A DNA stretch of 60,806 nucleotides from Clostridia bacterium (GTDB lineage Bacteria > Bacillota > Clostridia > Oscillospirales > CAG-382). Under the pieces are notes generated by a model. That model searched no databases, was not told the origin of the DNA, and was given only the letters and a program-made list of their open reading frames with translations. Of this stretch, positions 52,284 through 60,605 are shown in pieces. The DNA lies in NCBI GenBank assembly GCA_017429165.1, contig JAFRPL010000016.1, forward strand, positions 1-60,806, written 5' to 3'. Each line of letters opens with the position of its first letter. Positions within the stretch are counted from its first letter, which is position 1. The translations under genes and the position numbers were made by a program.

Positions 52284-52312
52284 TTGAAAGAATCCGGCTT
52301 TTATGCTACCAT
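52284..52312 (+). promoter_or_regulatory. Promoter of the amino-sugar gene run
   Basis: TTGAAA (52284-52289), a 17-base spacer and TACCAT (52307-52312). The roughly 100-base leader contains GC-rich dyads around 52338-52378 (CAGCGG...CCGTCGCTG and a GCCGGC/TGCCGG core), possible regulatory folds. Confidence 0.55.
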
Positions 52313-52416
52313 GTAGAAAACACCCCTGATACGCAGCGGAGCTGCCGGCGGCATTGCCGGTACCGTTCCGTCGCTGTCCGCACAATCCGTTACTGAAAAC
52401 CGAAAGGAGTCCGTCT

Positions 52417-53085
52417 ATGTATAAGTTGTATGATCTCTCGCATGTCATCGACCCCAAGAACGCGCCGCGCAAGTTCCGTGTCGAGACCATCGGGGCCGAT
52501 ACCGTCAACCATAACGTTGTGCGTCTGGAGGGCCAGTGGTACATTATGAGCGATATCACGATGGTGTCGCATATCGGGACACATATCGAGATGCCGTATC
52601 ATCTTTTCCCGGACGGCGCGGATCTGGCAACGATCGACATTAACACGCTGTGCGGCCCGGCCGTGCTGCTGAGTCTGAAAGACGTCCCGGCGGGTGAGCC
52701 CATCACGGTGCCACGCCTGGAGGAGGCCATCGCACGCGCGGGCGGCATCAAGCCGGGCGACGTCGTGGTCTGCAATCTGGGATACAGCGATAAATACGGC
52801 ACGGACGAATACAGCAAGAGCCCGTATTTCACACCGGAAGCCATCAAGCTGCTGGTCGACTCCGGCATGAAGCTCATGGCGGTTGACGCTGGTGGCGTCG
52901 AGGTCCCCCGCAGCGAAGAGCACGTCAATCACATCCAGCTCCTGGAGAAAAACATCTGCCTGATCGAAAACATCGCGCACCTGGACGACCTGCCGACGGA
53001 CCATTTCTATTTGACGGCCTTCCCGATCCCGGTGGCCGGAGTGGAGTCATTCCCTGTGCGCGTCGTGGCTTACGTGGAGGAATAA
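52417..53085 (+). CDS. Cyclase family protein (kynurenine formamidase-like metal hydrolase)
   Basis: 222 residues from the ATG at 52417 after AAAGGAG. LYDLSHVIDPKNAP and the metal motif SHIGTHIEMPYHLF match the cyclase family, whose normal form is H-x-G-T-H-x-D-x-P-x-H; here the Asp is Glu. Downstream are GDVVVCNLGYSDKYG and LLEKNICLIENIAHLDDLP. Family members hydrolyse formyl-kynurenine or cyclic amides. The first gene of a run with amino-sugar enzymes; its substrate there is unknown. Confidence 0.85.
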   Translation: MYKLYDLSHVIDPKNAPRKFRVETIGADTVNHNVVRLEGQWYIMSDITMVSHIGTHIEMPYHLFPDGADLATIDINTLCGPAVLLSLKDVPAGEPITVPRLEEAIARAGGIKPGDVVVCNLGYSDKYGTDEYSKSPYFTPEAIKLLVDSGMKLMAVDAGGVEVPRSEEHVNHIQLLEKNICLIENIAHLDDLPTDHFYLTAFPIPVAGVESFPVRVVAYVEE

Positions 53086-53184
53086 GCAGCTAAGCCAGCA
53101 AGAATTGCACACGGATGAGTAAGGGACAGAAATGATTTTGAACAGAAGAGTATAAACCATCTAACTAAAGAAAGGAGCACTACT

Positions 53185-53997
53185 ATGACAAAACTGGTTC
53201 TGCAGTCGGATGATTACGGGATCACTCCCGCAGTCGCAAGCGGTATTATCTATGGCATCACGCACGGCGTGATCCGCAACACAGGATTCTTCCCCAACAT
53301 GCCGTGGGCAGAGGAGTGCGCGGAGATGATCCGGCCGTATCTCAATGATATTGCGCTGGGTATCGATTTTAACCTTTGCAACGGATTCCCGGTATCCGAT
53401 CCGAAGGATGTTCCGTCCCTGGTCGACAGCGAGGGCCGTTTCATCGACATGAATACACACCGCAGGCGTTATGCCGAGGACAACGGCGGGTATAGTCCCA
53501 TGAATACGAACGGCAAAGATCACTGCGATCCGGATGAGGTCGCACGCGAATTCCGCGCTCAGCTGGAACGTTTCCGCGAGCTGATCGGCCGGGATCCTGA
53601 CTATTTCCACGGCCATGCATACGGGACGGCCTGGCACAGAAAGGTCACGCAGTCGCTGGCTAAGGAATGCGGCAAACCGAGCTCCGGCACCATGCACGCG
53701 AGAGAGGATGTCTACAACGCCGGGATGGGCTGGTATCTGAATCCGCCGACATACGAGAATCAGATGAAAGCCGATCTGCTCGGATATCTGACGGATGAAA
53801 AGAAGCTGCCCGACATGCTGCAGAAGAAGTACATTTACGTTGTCTGCCACTGCGGCTATGTCGATGAACAGCTCTTCCACGAAGGGAATTTCAACGTCGT
53901 CAGGACTCAGGATCTGAAGGCCGCAACGTCTCCCGAGATCTTCGCGTGGCTTGAGCGAAACGGCATCGGATTAGGAGATTTCAGGGAGATCTGCTGA
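53185..53997 (+). CDS. ChbG/YdjC-family carbohydrate deacetylase
   Basis: 270 residues. The metal-binding aspartates are in LVLQSDDYGITPAV, with histidines in DYFHGHAYGTAWH and VVCHCGYVD. These enzymes deacetylate N-acetylated sugars, such as chitooligosaccharides, so that they can be broken down. An AAAGGAG site lies upstream. Placed just before nagA, it fits a scheme that processes acetylated amino-sugars. Confidence 0.88.
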   Translation: MTKLVLQSDDYGITPAVASGIIYGITHGVIRNTGFFPNMPWAEECAEMIRPYLNDIALGIDFNLCNGFPVSDPKDVPSLVDSEGRFIDMNTHRRRYAEDNGGYSPMNTNGKDHCDPDEVAREFRAQLERFRELIGRDPDYFHGHAYGTAWHRKVTQSLAKECGKPSSGTMHAREDVYNAGMGWYLNPPTYENQMKADLLGYLTDEKKLPDMLQKKYIYVVCHCGYVDEQLFHEGNFNVVRTQDLKAATSPEIFAWLERNGIGLGDFREIC

Positions 53998-54014
53998 TGT
54001 GCAGAGCATAGAAA

Positions 54015-55178
54015 ATGACACTTAAGATCAAGAATGGACGTCTGATCACGGACAGGATCCTGGAAGGAGTCAATCTCTATCTGTCAGAAGGTGTGATTCA
54101 GGCTGTAACATCGGAATCGCTGCCTTTTGATGAGGAACTGGATGCCAAGGGACAGTATGTATCCCCGGGATTTATCGATATTCATACGCACGGCGGCGGG
54201 GGAGCATGCTATACGGACGGCGGCACAGAGGCGATCAAGACCTCTATGCGTGTACATTTTGAGCACGGTACAACGACCATCTTCCCGACGACCAGCAGCT
54301 GCAGTCCCACTGCTCTGAAGAACACCATCGCTGATCTGCGGAAAGTCATGAACGATCCCGGCGAGAGGCTCCCGCATATTCCCGGCATACATCTGGAAGG
54401 ACCGTATTTCTCCGTTAAACAGTGTGGAGCGCAGGATACAAAGTATATGACGGATCCGATTCCGGAGGAGTATCGGGAGATAGTGGAGTCAGGAGCCGAT
54501 GTGATCCGGAGATGGGATTTTGCGCCGGAGAGGAAAGGCTCTCTCGAATTCTGCCGGTATCTGACCGACCATGGGATCATCCCGGCTATCGCGCATAGCG
54601 ACGCGACGTATCAGGACATCCTGCCGGTGTATGAAGCAGGCTGTCATCTGGTGACGCATCTGTATTCGGGCATGTCTACGATTACACGGAATTACGGTTA
54701 TCGCAGTCTCGGGGTTATCGAGTCGGCCTATCTTCTGGATGAAATGGACGTTGAGATGATCTCCGACGGATGTCATATGCCGCCTGAGCTCCTGCGGCTG
54801 ATCTATAAGTCTAAAGGACCGGACAGGATCTGTATGGTAACGGATTCGATCCGTCCGACAGGGATGCCGGAAGGCGTTTATAGTTCGACCAACGGTGAAG
54901 GGGAGTCCGTAATCGTAGAGGACGGAGTCGCTAAAGTGATGGACCGCAGCTGCTTTGCCGGCAGCGTCGCGACGACCGACCGTCTGGTGCGTACGTGTTA
55001 TAAACTGGCCGGAATACCACTTACAGACTGCATTCAGATGATGACGAAAACTCCTGCCCGGGTAATGAAGCTGGATAAGACTGGAGAGCTTAAGGAAGGA
55101 TACGCAGCGGATATCGTTATTTTCGACGATGATATCCAGGTCAGCAAAGTGATTCTCTCCGGAGACCGGGAGGGATGA
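54015..55178 (+). CDS. nagA: N-acetylglucosamine-6-phosphate deacetylase
   Basis: 387 residues of the amidohydrolase fold: GFIDIHTHGGGGACYTD, IPGIHLEGPYFS, IAHSDATYQDI, LVTHLYSGMSTI, MVTDSIRPTGMPEG and AGSVATTDRLVR. NagA removes acetate from GlcNAc-6-P to give GlcN-6-P, the substrate of NagB. It follows the deacetylase gene and precedes an oxidoreductase by three bases. Confidence 0.94.
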   Translation: MTLKIKNGRLITDRILEGVNLYLSEGVIQAVTSESLPFDEELDAKGQYVSPGFIDIHTHGGGGACYTDGGTEAIKTSMRVHFEHGTTTIFPTTSSCSPTALKNTIADLRKVMNDPGERLPHIPGIHLEGPYFSVKQCGAQDTKYMTDPIPEEYREIVESGADVIRRWDFAPERKGSLEFCRYLTDHGIIPAIAHSDATYQDILPVYEAGCHLVTHLYSGMSTITRNYGYRSLGVIESAYLLDEMDVEMISDGCHMPPELLRLIYKSKGPDRICMVTDSIRPTGMPEGVYSSTNGEGESVIVEDGVAKVMDRSCFAGSVATTDRLVRTCYKLAGIPLTDCIQMMTKTPARVMKLDKTGELKEGYAADIVIFDDDIQVSKVILSGDREG

Positions 55179-55181
55179 GAT

Positions 55182-56033
55182 ATGTACAGAGTCGGTATAA
55201 TCGGTTCCGAGAACTCGCATGCCAAAGCGTTTTCCAAATGCTTTAATCTGTCCGGAGAATATGATGACGTAAAGGTTATCGGTATCTGGGGAGAAGAGCC
55301 GGAAGCCGGGAAGAAGCTCTCCGAGGAGTGTTCTATCCCGATCATGACTCCGGAGGAAATGCTTGGGCAGGTAGACGGGATCATGGTGACCAGCCGTAAC
55401 GGCAAGCTGCATCCCGGATACGTCAGACCGTTTATCGAGGCGGGCATCCCTGCATTCATCGATAAGCCGTTCGCCAACGATTATGCAGAGGCCGAGGCCA
55501 TTGCGGAACTTGCCGAGCGGAAGAACGTGCCGATCATCGGCGGATCGTCTCTTAAATTTGCGGCTCCGACACTGGAGCTGAAGAAATTCGCGGACGAGGC
55601 CAAAGCGCAGAACGCTTTGTATTCAGGCCAGGTGTATGCCCCTGTCAATCTGGCAAATCCGTATGGTGATTTCTATTTCTATTCTTCCCACCTGGTCGAG
55701 ATCGCATTGACCGTCTTTGGATTTGATCCGGTGGCAGTCACCGCGGTCAGGGTCGAAAAAGGCGTGGCTGTTATCCTGGAGTATGCTTCTTTCGCTGTAA
55801 CGCTGTCTTATAACGATCATGTTTACCGTTATGGAGGGACAGTCATTGCCGCAGAGGAGACGCTCAGCATTCCGATCACGGATCCGGACGCGTATCATAA
55901 GGAGGCAGATCATTTCGTGAAGATGCTTAAGACCGGCGAGGTGCCGCAGTCTAACCGTGATCTGATCTATCCGGTCCGTGTGCTGAACGCGATCGAAGAA
56001 TCTTACACCAGGCTGACAAGAGTTCTGCTGTAG
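55182..56033 (+). CDS. Gfo/Idh/MocA-family oxidoreductase
   Basis: 283 residues, shorter than the common 330-350. The N-terminal Rossmann fold begins VGIIGSENSHAKAFSKCF, with IDKPFANDYAEAEAIAELA holding the catalytic-type Lys of EKP motifs. The C-terminal domain is cut down. NAD-dependent sugar or sugar-phosphate dehydrogenase; the substrate is unknown. A GGGAGGG site overlaps the end of nagA. Confidence 0.83.
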   Translation: MYRVGIIGSENSHAKAFSKCFNLSGEYDDVKVIGIWGEEPEAGKKLSEECSIPIMTPEEMLGQVDGIMVTSRNGKLHPGYVRPFIEAGIPAFIDKPFANDYAEAEAIAELAERKNVPIIGGSSLKFAAPTLELKKFADEAKAQNALYSGQVYAPVNLANPYGDFYFYSSHLVEIALTVFGFDPVAVTAVRVEKGVAVILEYASFAVTLSYNDHVYRYGGTVIAAEETLSIPITDPDAYHKEADHFVKMLKTGEVPQSNRDLIYPVRVLNAIEESYTRLTRVLL

Positions 56034-56041
56034 GATTATTG

Positions 56042-56061
56042 TTCCGGCAAAAGAGCCGGAA
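56042..56061 (+). terminator. Hairpin between oxidoreductase and nagB
   Basis: TTCCGGC (56042-56048) pairs with GCCGGAA (56055-56061), loop of six, without a clear T-run. It may act as an mRNA processing or weak termination signal within the amino-sugar run. Confidence 0.45.
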
Positions 56062-56102
56062 TGTCCGGTATGATGATATATTGACAACAGAGGTGATAAA
56101 CA

Positions 56103-56852
56103 ATGAATCTGCAGTACAATTTCCAGGTCCGCAGATATGCTTCCCGTGAGGAAATGGGTCTTGCGGCGGAGAAGGACGTACGCGACGCGATCGTCTCCCT
56201 CCTGAAGGAAAAAGAAACGATCAGTATGATCTTTGCTGCCGCGCCGTCTCAGAATGAATTCCTGGCTGCCATGGCAGCGGATCCCGAGATCGATTACAGC
56301 CGGATCATCGCGTTCCATATGGATGAGTATGTCGGCCTGCCGTCAGACGCGCCGCAGGGCTTCGGCAACTTCCTCCGGGACCGCCTCTTCGGGTTGGTTC
56401 CCTTTAAGGAAGTCCATTATCTGAACGGGAATGCGGTAGATATCGAGGCTGAATGTGAGGCTTACGGCGCGATGCTCAAGGACGGTGTGGACATCGTCTG
56501 CATGGGGATCGGGGAGAACGGACATATTGCCTTTAACGATCCGCATGTTGCGGATTTTCATGACGGGAAGGCCGTTAAGATTGTCGGACTGGATGATGTG
56601 TGCCGGATGCAGCAGGTCCATGATGGATGTTTTGCCGCAATAGAGGAAGTGCCGACGCATGCGCTGACGCTGACGATCCCGACACTGATGCATGCGTCCA
56701 GACATTTCTGCATGGTCCCGGCAGCGACCAAGGCGGAAGCTGTCTTCCGGACAGTTTATGGTCCGATCGGTGAAAAATGTCCCGCAACAGCGCTGCGGCT
56801 GTGTCCGGACGCGGTTCTCTATACGGATATGGACAGCGGAAGGAAATTGTAA
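56103..56852 (+). CDS. nagB: Glucosamine-6-phosphate deaminase
   Basis: 249 residues with FHMDEYVGLPSDAPQGFGNF and CMGIGENGHIAFNDPHVADF, the NagB substrate and catalytic segments, and DVCRMQQVHDGCFAAIEEVP. It converts GlcN-6-P to fructose-6-P and ammonia, feeding glycolysis. AGAGGTGA site upstream. Last gene of the amino-sugar run; no sugar transporter gene is included. Confidence 0.94.
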   Translation: MNLQYNFQVRRYASREEMGLAAEKDVRDAIVSLLKEKETISMIFAAAPSQNEFLAAMAADPEIDYSRIIAFHMDEYVGLPSDAPQGFGNFLRDRLFGLVPFKEVHYLNGNAVDIEAECEAYGAMLKDGVDIVCMGIGENGHIAFNDPHVADFHDGKAVKIVGLDDVCRMQQVHDGCFAAIEEVPTHALTLTIPTLMHASRHFCMVPAATKAEAVFRTVYGPIGEKCPATALRLCPDAVLYTDMDSGRKL

Positions 56853-56861
56853 AATAACCTG

Positions 56862-56890
56862 TTGACAGATCTTTAGTCCTGCTGTATAAT
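56862..56890 (+). promoter_or_regulatory. Perfect-consensus promoter of the leader RNA
   Basis: TTGACA (56862-56867), a 17-base spacer and TATAAT (56885-56890), exact consensus. Transcription should start near 56897, at the base of the first hairpin. Confidence 0.85.
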
Positions 56891-56894
56891 ATGC

Positions 56895-56993
56895 GTGCCG
56901 GGTCAGGGAGGCCCCGCAGCCCGGCGCAATAGTGTACAAACCACAGAGCTGATTATTACATGAGAGATCATGGAATAACCAGCTCTTTTTGTA
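56895..56993 (+). ncRNA. Structured leader or small RNA of about 100 bases
   Basis: A strong promoter is followed by a GC-rich stem, GTGCCGGG (56895-56902) with CCCGGCGC (56920-56927), enclosing GGG/CCC, then by an interrupted long hairpin that ends in a T-run (56945-56990). The next gene (57122) has no other evident promoter, so read-through would be needed: an attenuator-type leader or a free small RNA. A second GC-rich hairpin, ACGCGG/CCGCGT, lies at 57001-57020. No known RNA family was recognised. Confidence 0.55.
56945..56990 (+). terminator. Terminator inside the leader RNA
   Basis: AGAGCTG/CAGCTCT, TTATT/AATAA and CATGA/TCATG pair in turn around a GAGA loop, interrupted by two mismatches, followed by TTTTT. 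It lies 130 bases before the next gene. Confidence 0.8.
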
Positions 56994-57121
56994 TCCCATG
57001 ACGCGGGGCCGGAACCGCGTAGAGTCTCCCGGCAGCCAACCTCGCGGGCTGACACGCAGAGGGCGCGGCGACAGACCGGATACACATACAGGCATACAAT
57101 AACAGACAGGAGGACAAAGAT

Positions 57122-57511
57122 ATGGAACTGAATTACAAAGGCATCGTCTGCGGACTTAAGCTGTCGGAAGGCTTCACCTGCACGGGTTTCATGCCCGACG
57201 GATACGGCCGCGAAACGATTATCTACGCACTGACACGGTTCCTCCGCAGGAACGGCGAAGCGCGCGCGAAACTTGTCCGGATGAGCTGCGAAATGCGCTT
57301 TGCAAAAGGCAGGGAACGCAAGCCGCACCGCCTGACGCTCATGGCTCCGGCTGCCGCGATGGAGCTCCCCTGCGGAACGGCAAAGATCCGCCTCACCGTC
57401 ACAGCCTTCGGAGTCGAAGTGCAGAGCTTCCTACTGCTCGACGCAGCCTCAAAACGCACAGACCCGCTCGTATGGGAGGAGGCGAACCTCCTCCCCAGGC
57501 GGGAGGGGTGA
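57122..57511 (+). CDS. Hypothetical protein behind the structured leader
   Basis: 129 residues, no signal peptide or membrane segment, strongly basic in the middle (LRRNGEARAKLVRMSCEMRF, AKGRERKPHRL). No family was recognised. It has an AGGAGG site ten bases before the ATG. GC content is higher than in the genes on either side. Its leader suggests regulated expression. Confidence 0.55.
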   Translation: MELNYKGIVCGLKLSEGFTCTGFMPDGYGRETIIYALTRFLRRNGEARAKLVRMSCEMRFAKGRERKPHRLTLMAPAAAMELPCGTAKIRLTVTAFGVEVQSFLLLDAASKRTDPLVWEEANLLPRREG

Positions 57512-57617
57512 AAGGGAAAAACAGTTGGAATGGGTAGAGAAAACTGCTGTCGCAGGAGCACGATGACGGCTATAATCGTCAACTGATGATTGAAGAAATC
57601 AGATAGTGTATTTTTTA

Positions 57618-57646
57618 TTGAAATCAGGTAGGCTATATGATAATAT
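57618..57646 (+). promoter_or_regulatory. Promoter of the PLD-helicase gene
   Basis: TTGAAA (57618-57623), a 17-base spacer and TAATAT (57641-57646) in an A/T-rich gap. Confidence 0.55.
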
Positions 57647-57704
57647 AATTATAATATATGTCCCTGGATTTATTGATTTGAGAGTATAATTCGTGAGGTA
57701 TAAT

Positions 57705-60500
57705 ATGGGAAGCGGCTTCTATACAAATAACAGTGAGACCAAGTTCATTGATAAGCTGAAGAGAAGTATTGATATGTGCCAAGCATTCTATTTCTCGGTC
57801 AGTTTTATTAAGAGACCTGGTCTCCGTTTGCTTGCGCCTAATATTGAGGCAGCAATTGCACGAGGCGCCAAGGGTCAATTGATTACCTCCACATATCAGA
57901 ACTTCACGGACGTCGATTCACTTCAGTTCTTTTATGATCTCCAGAATAGATACCCGGATCGCTTCACATGTAGATTGGATAGAGAATGCTTTCATGATAT
58001 AAATGGCAACGCTGTCGGCTTTCATTCCAAGGGATATTTGTTCGAATTCTCCGATCATAATGAGTTGCTCGTGGGTTCGTCCAATATTACAGTCTATGCG
58101 CTCCTGAAGAACATAGAATGGGACGTATCCGTCATCGACGAGAATGACGATACGACATATTCATCAGCCAAAGCGGAATTTGATTCCCTATGGAAACAAA
58201 CGCTGCCTCTGTCACGTGAACTGATAGATGAGTATCGAACGAGGCTGTATTATTCCATTGAAAGATGGGATATGGACTATGATATCGCCAATTCAGAAGT
58301 CAAGCCAAATTATATGCAGCGAAGGGCTTTGAAAGAGCTGAACAAAGTCCGCGTAATGGGAGCTGCGAGAGCTTTGATTACGGCCTCCGCGGGTTCCGGC
58401 AAAACTTTCCTCGCGGCTTTTGATGCCTTGAATTTCGCGCCGAAGCGGCTTTTATACATCGTCCATGAGGGTTCAATCCTGATGAAATCCTATGAGACCT
58501 TTCAGAGAGTTTTCGGCAGCGATAAGACATATGGCATTTTCAATGGCGAGTACAAAGAACAGGATGCGGATTTCGTGTTTTCAACGAATGTCACGATGGC
58601 TAATTCGCTGGAGCTTTTTGAAAAACATACCTGGGATTACATCATTATTGACGAATGTCATCATGCAACGGCAGAGACCTATCGGAAAATCATCAATTAC
58701 CTCGAACCACAGTTCCTTCTTGGTATAACAGCAACTCCTGAACGAATGGACGGAGAGGACGTATTCAGTCTTTTTGATCAGAATGTGCCTTATGAACTGC
58801 GTCTGCGGGATGCGATCATCAATAGGCTTGTAGTTCCATTCAAATATTATGGTATTCGCGATGAACTGATCGAATATGGCATCAAAGAAACAAAAGGTCA
58901 TAAGTTTGTTGAACAGTTTTCGGATGATAAACACTGTGGTTTTATCTATCAGATGATAGAAAAGCACAGGATTCCGGGACAGAAGCTTAAGGCTTTGGCA
59001 TTCTGCCGTGATATCTCTCATGCGAGCCGTATGTCTCAGGCTATGGAAGAATATTACCATACACAGTATCTGACCGGACGGAATTCCGTTGGCGAACGAG
59101 TACGCGCTTATAATGATCTGCAGAGTGATTCTGCGGACCTGGAGATCCTTTTCACTGTGGATATTCTGAATGAAGGCGTTGATATTCCGGGCGTCAATAT
59201 GGTCCTGTTCCTCCGGCCGACAGATTCCCAGACGATTTTTATCCAGCAGCTTGGACGTGGTCTTCGCAACTATGAAGGCAAAAGATATGTTACGGTTCTG
59301 GATTTCATCGGAAATGATTATAAAAGAAGTGTCCAAATCGCTTTCGCGTTAGGAAGCCTGTCAGAGAATTTCGTGGTCGAAAAGAAACTGGTAGCAAGTC
59401 TGATAGAGGACAATTATATGAGTGTCGGCCTGGCCGATTATGGGGTAGAGATCCATATTGACGATCTGAGCAAGAAGGAGATTCTGTCATATATTGACGA
59501 GGTTAACTTCAATACGAAAACGTACCTCCAACAGGACTACATGAATTTCAAAAAATACATCAGTGCCGCCGGATATCCACAGCATGTAGATTATCTGAAT
59601 AATGATTATGCTCCGGACTTGATCAAGTTCATGCAGTCCAGAATCAGTGGCAGGAAGAATTCGTCCTATTTGGGCTTCTTGCAGGCGATCGGAGAACAAG
59701 AGCTTCCATACTTTAACGAGCGGCAGGAGGACTTTATTAAGTATGTTTCAGAGATGCTGCCGATCGTTCGCCCGTATGAATATCTCATGATACAGGCGCT
59801 GATTCTCCATGCGGGACGCAGCAATATCATAGATGTCAGGCATCACGTCGTGACGAATACACGAATATTCCAACAGGAAGCTTTTGATCATGCGCTTCAC
59901 TATATGATGAGAAGCGGTTTTTTCGAGTTGATGTCTGGAGAACTGTCCCTCAAAGACATCCGAATCGATGTTGAATTCGATGAATACATGAGGGATCTTC
60001 TGGAATACGGCCTTGGTAAATACGACGTCGATTTCGATAATGTCAAGTCGGATGAAGTTTTCCATCTGTGGGCTAAATATCGTAAGGAACAGGTCCAGCA
60101 GCTTTTGCTGAATAATCCGAAAGACATCATGCTCGGAACAAAAATCTATGATGGTGTTGCTCATGCTTATGTTACGGTCATAAAAGGCAGCAGCACAAAG
60201 GATGAGCTGAAATATGTGGACGGTTACATCGATGCGGATACATTTCAGTGGGAAACTGTCGCCAACGTTAGTGAGAGAGAATTGAATGATCTGAAAAACA
60301 GCAAAAGGATGCATATTTTCGTCCGGAAGGTCGACAATGAAGATGGAATCCAGCTGCCATTCACTTATATTGGTTCCGGAAAGATGGAGTATATCGAAGG
60401 CTCAAAGAAACCAAACGGAGCACATTTATTCCGAATTCCGATGGAAACAACGGCTCCGGAAGATATTTTCTTTGATTTTAAGCTTCCGGCAGAGGGGTAA
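57705..60500 (+). CDS. PLD nuclease-SF2 helicase-DUF3427 protein
   Basis: 931 residues from the ATG at 57705 (GAGGT site). The N-terminal phospholipase D-type nuclease domain has GFHSKGYLFEF and LLVGSSNITVYAL (H-x-K...G-S-x-N). The helicase core has Walker A TASAGSGKTFLAAFD (about 230), DECHH (motif II), GITATPERMDG (III) and QQLGRGLRNYEGK (VI). The C-terminus (about 740-930) matches DUF3427 (HAYVTVIKGSS; RMHIFVRKVD). Proteins of this design are found in defence-type loci and may act alone as DNA-degrading helicases; the role is inferred. Confidence 0.87.
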   Translation: MGSGFYTNNSETKFIDKLKRSIDMCQAFYFSVSFIKRPGLRLLAPNIEAAIARGAKGQLITSTYQNFTDVDSLQFFYDLQNRYPDRFTCRLDRECFHDINGNAVGFHSKGYLFEFSDHNELLVGSSNITVYALLKNIEWDVSVIDENDDTTYSSAKAEFDSLWKQTLPLSRELIDEYRTRLYYSIERWDMDYDIANSEVKPNYMQRRALKELNKVRVMGAARALITASAGSGKTFLAAFDALNFAPKRLLYIVHEGSILMKSYETFQRVFGSDKTYGIFNGEYKEQDADFVFSTNVTMANSLELFEKHTWDYIIIDECHHATAETYRKIINYLEPQFLLGITATPERMDGEDVFSLFDQNVPYELRLRDAIINRLVVPFKYYGIRDELIEYGIKETKGHKFVEQFSDDKHCGFIYQMIEKHRIPGQKLKALAFCRDISHASRMSQAMEEYYHTQYLTGRNSVGERVRAYNDLQSDSADLEILFTVDILNEGVDIPGVNMVLFLRPTDSQTIFIQQLGRGLRNYEGKRYVTVLDFIGNDYKRSVQIAFALGSLSENFVVEKKLVASLIEDNYMSVGLADYGVEIHIDDLSKKEILSYIDEVNFNTKTYLQQDYMNFKKYISAAGYPQHVDYLNNDYAPDLIKFMQSRISGRKNSSYLGFLQAIGEQELPYFNERQEDFIKYVSEMLPIVRPYEYLMIQALILHAGRSNIIDVRHHVVTNTRIFQQEAFDHALHYMMRSGFFELMSGELSLKDIRIDVEFDEYMRDLLEYGLGKYDVDFDNVKSDEVFHLWAKYRKEQVQQLLLNNPKDIMLGTKIYDGVAHAYVTVIKGSSTKDELKYVDGYIDADTFQWETVANVSERELNDLKNSKRMHIFVRKVDNEDGIQLPFTYIGSGKMEYIEGSKKPNGAHLFRIPMETTAPEDIFFDFKLPAEG

Positions 60501-60516
60501 GACATCCGCCCCTCCC

Positions 60517-60546
60517 TTGACAGACACAAAACCGGTATGATACAAT
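60517..60546 (+). promoter_or_regulatory. Promoter of gpmI
   Basis: TTGACA (60517-60522), an 18-base spacer and TACAAT (60541-60546). Confidence 0.75.
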
Positions 60547-60605
60547 TAACTCCGTAGTCGGTTCTTTAACAGATTTTCAAACCATTTATATGGAGGATAC
60601 AGATT

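Noticed and set aside
56895..56927. Resemblance of the leader stem to the SRP RNA apical domain (GGGTCAGG...GCAGCCC)
   Set aside because: The conserved GGAA-type tetraloop and its closing stem are missing and the loop is too short, so it was not called SRP RNA.
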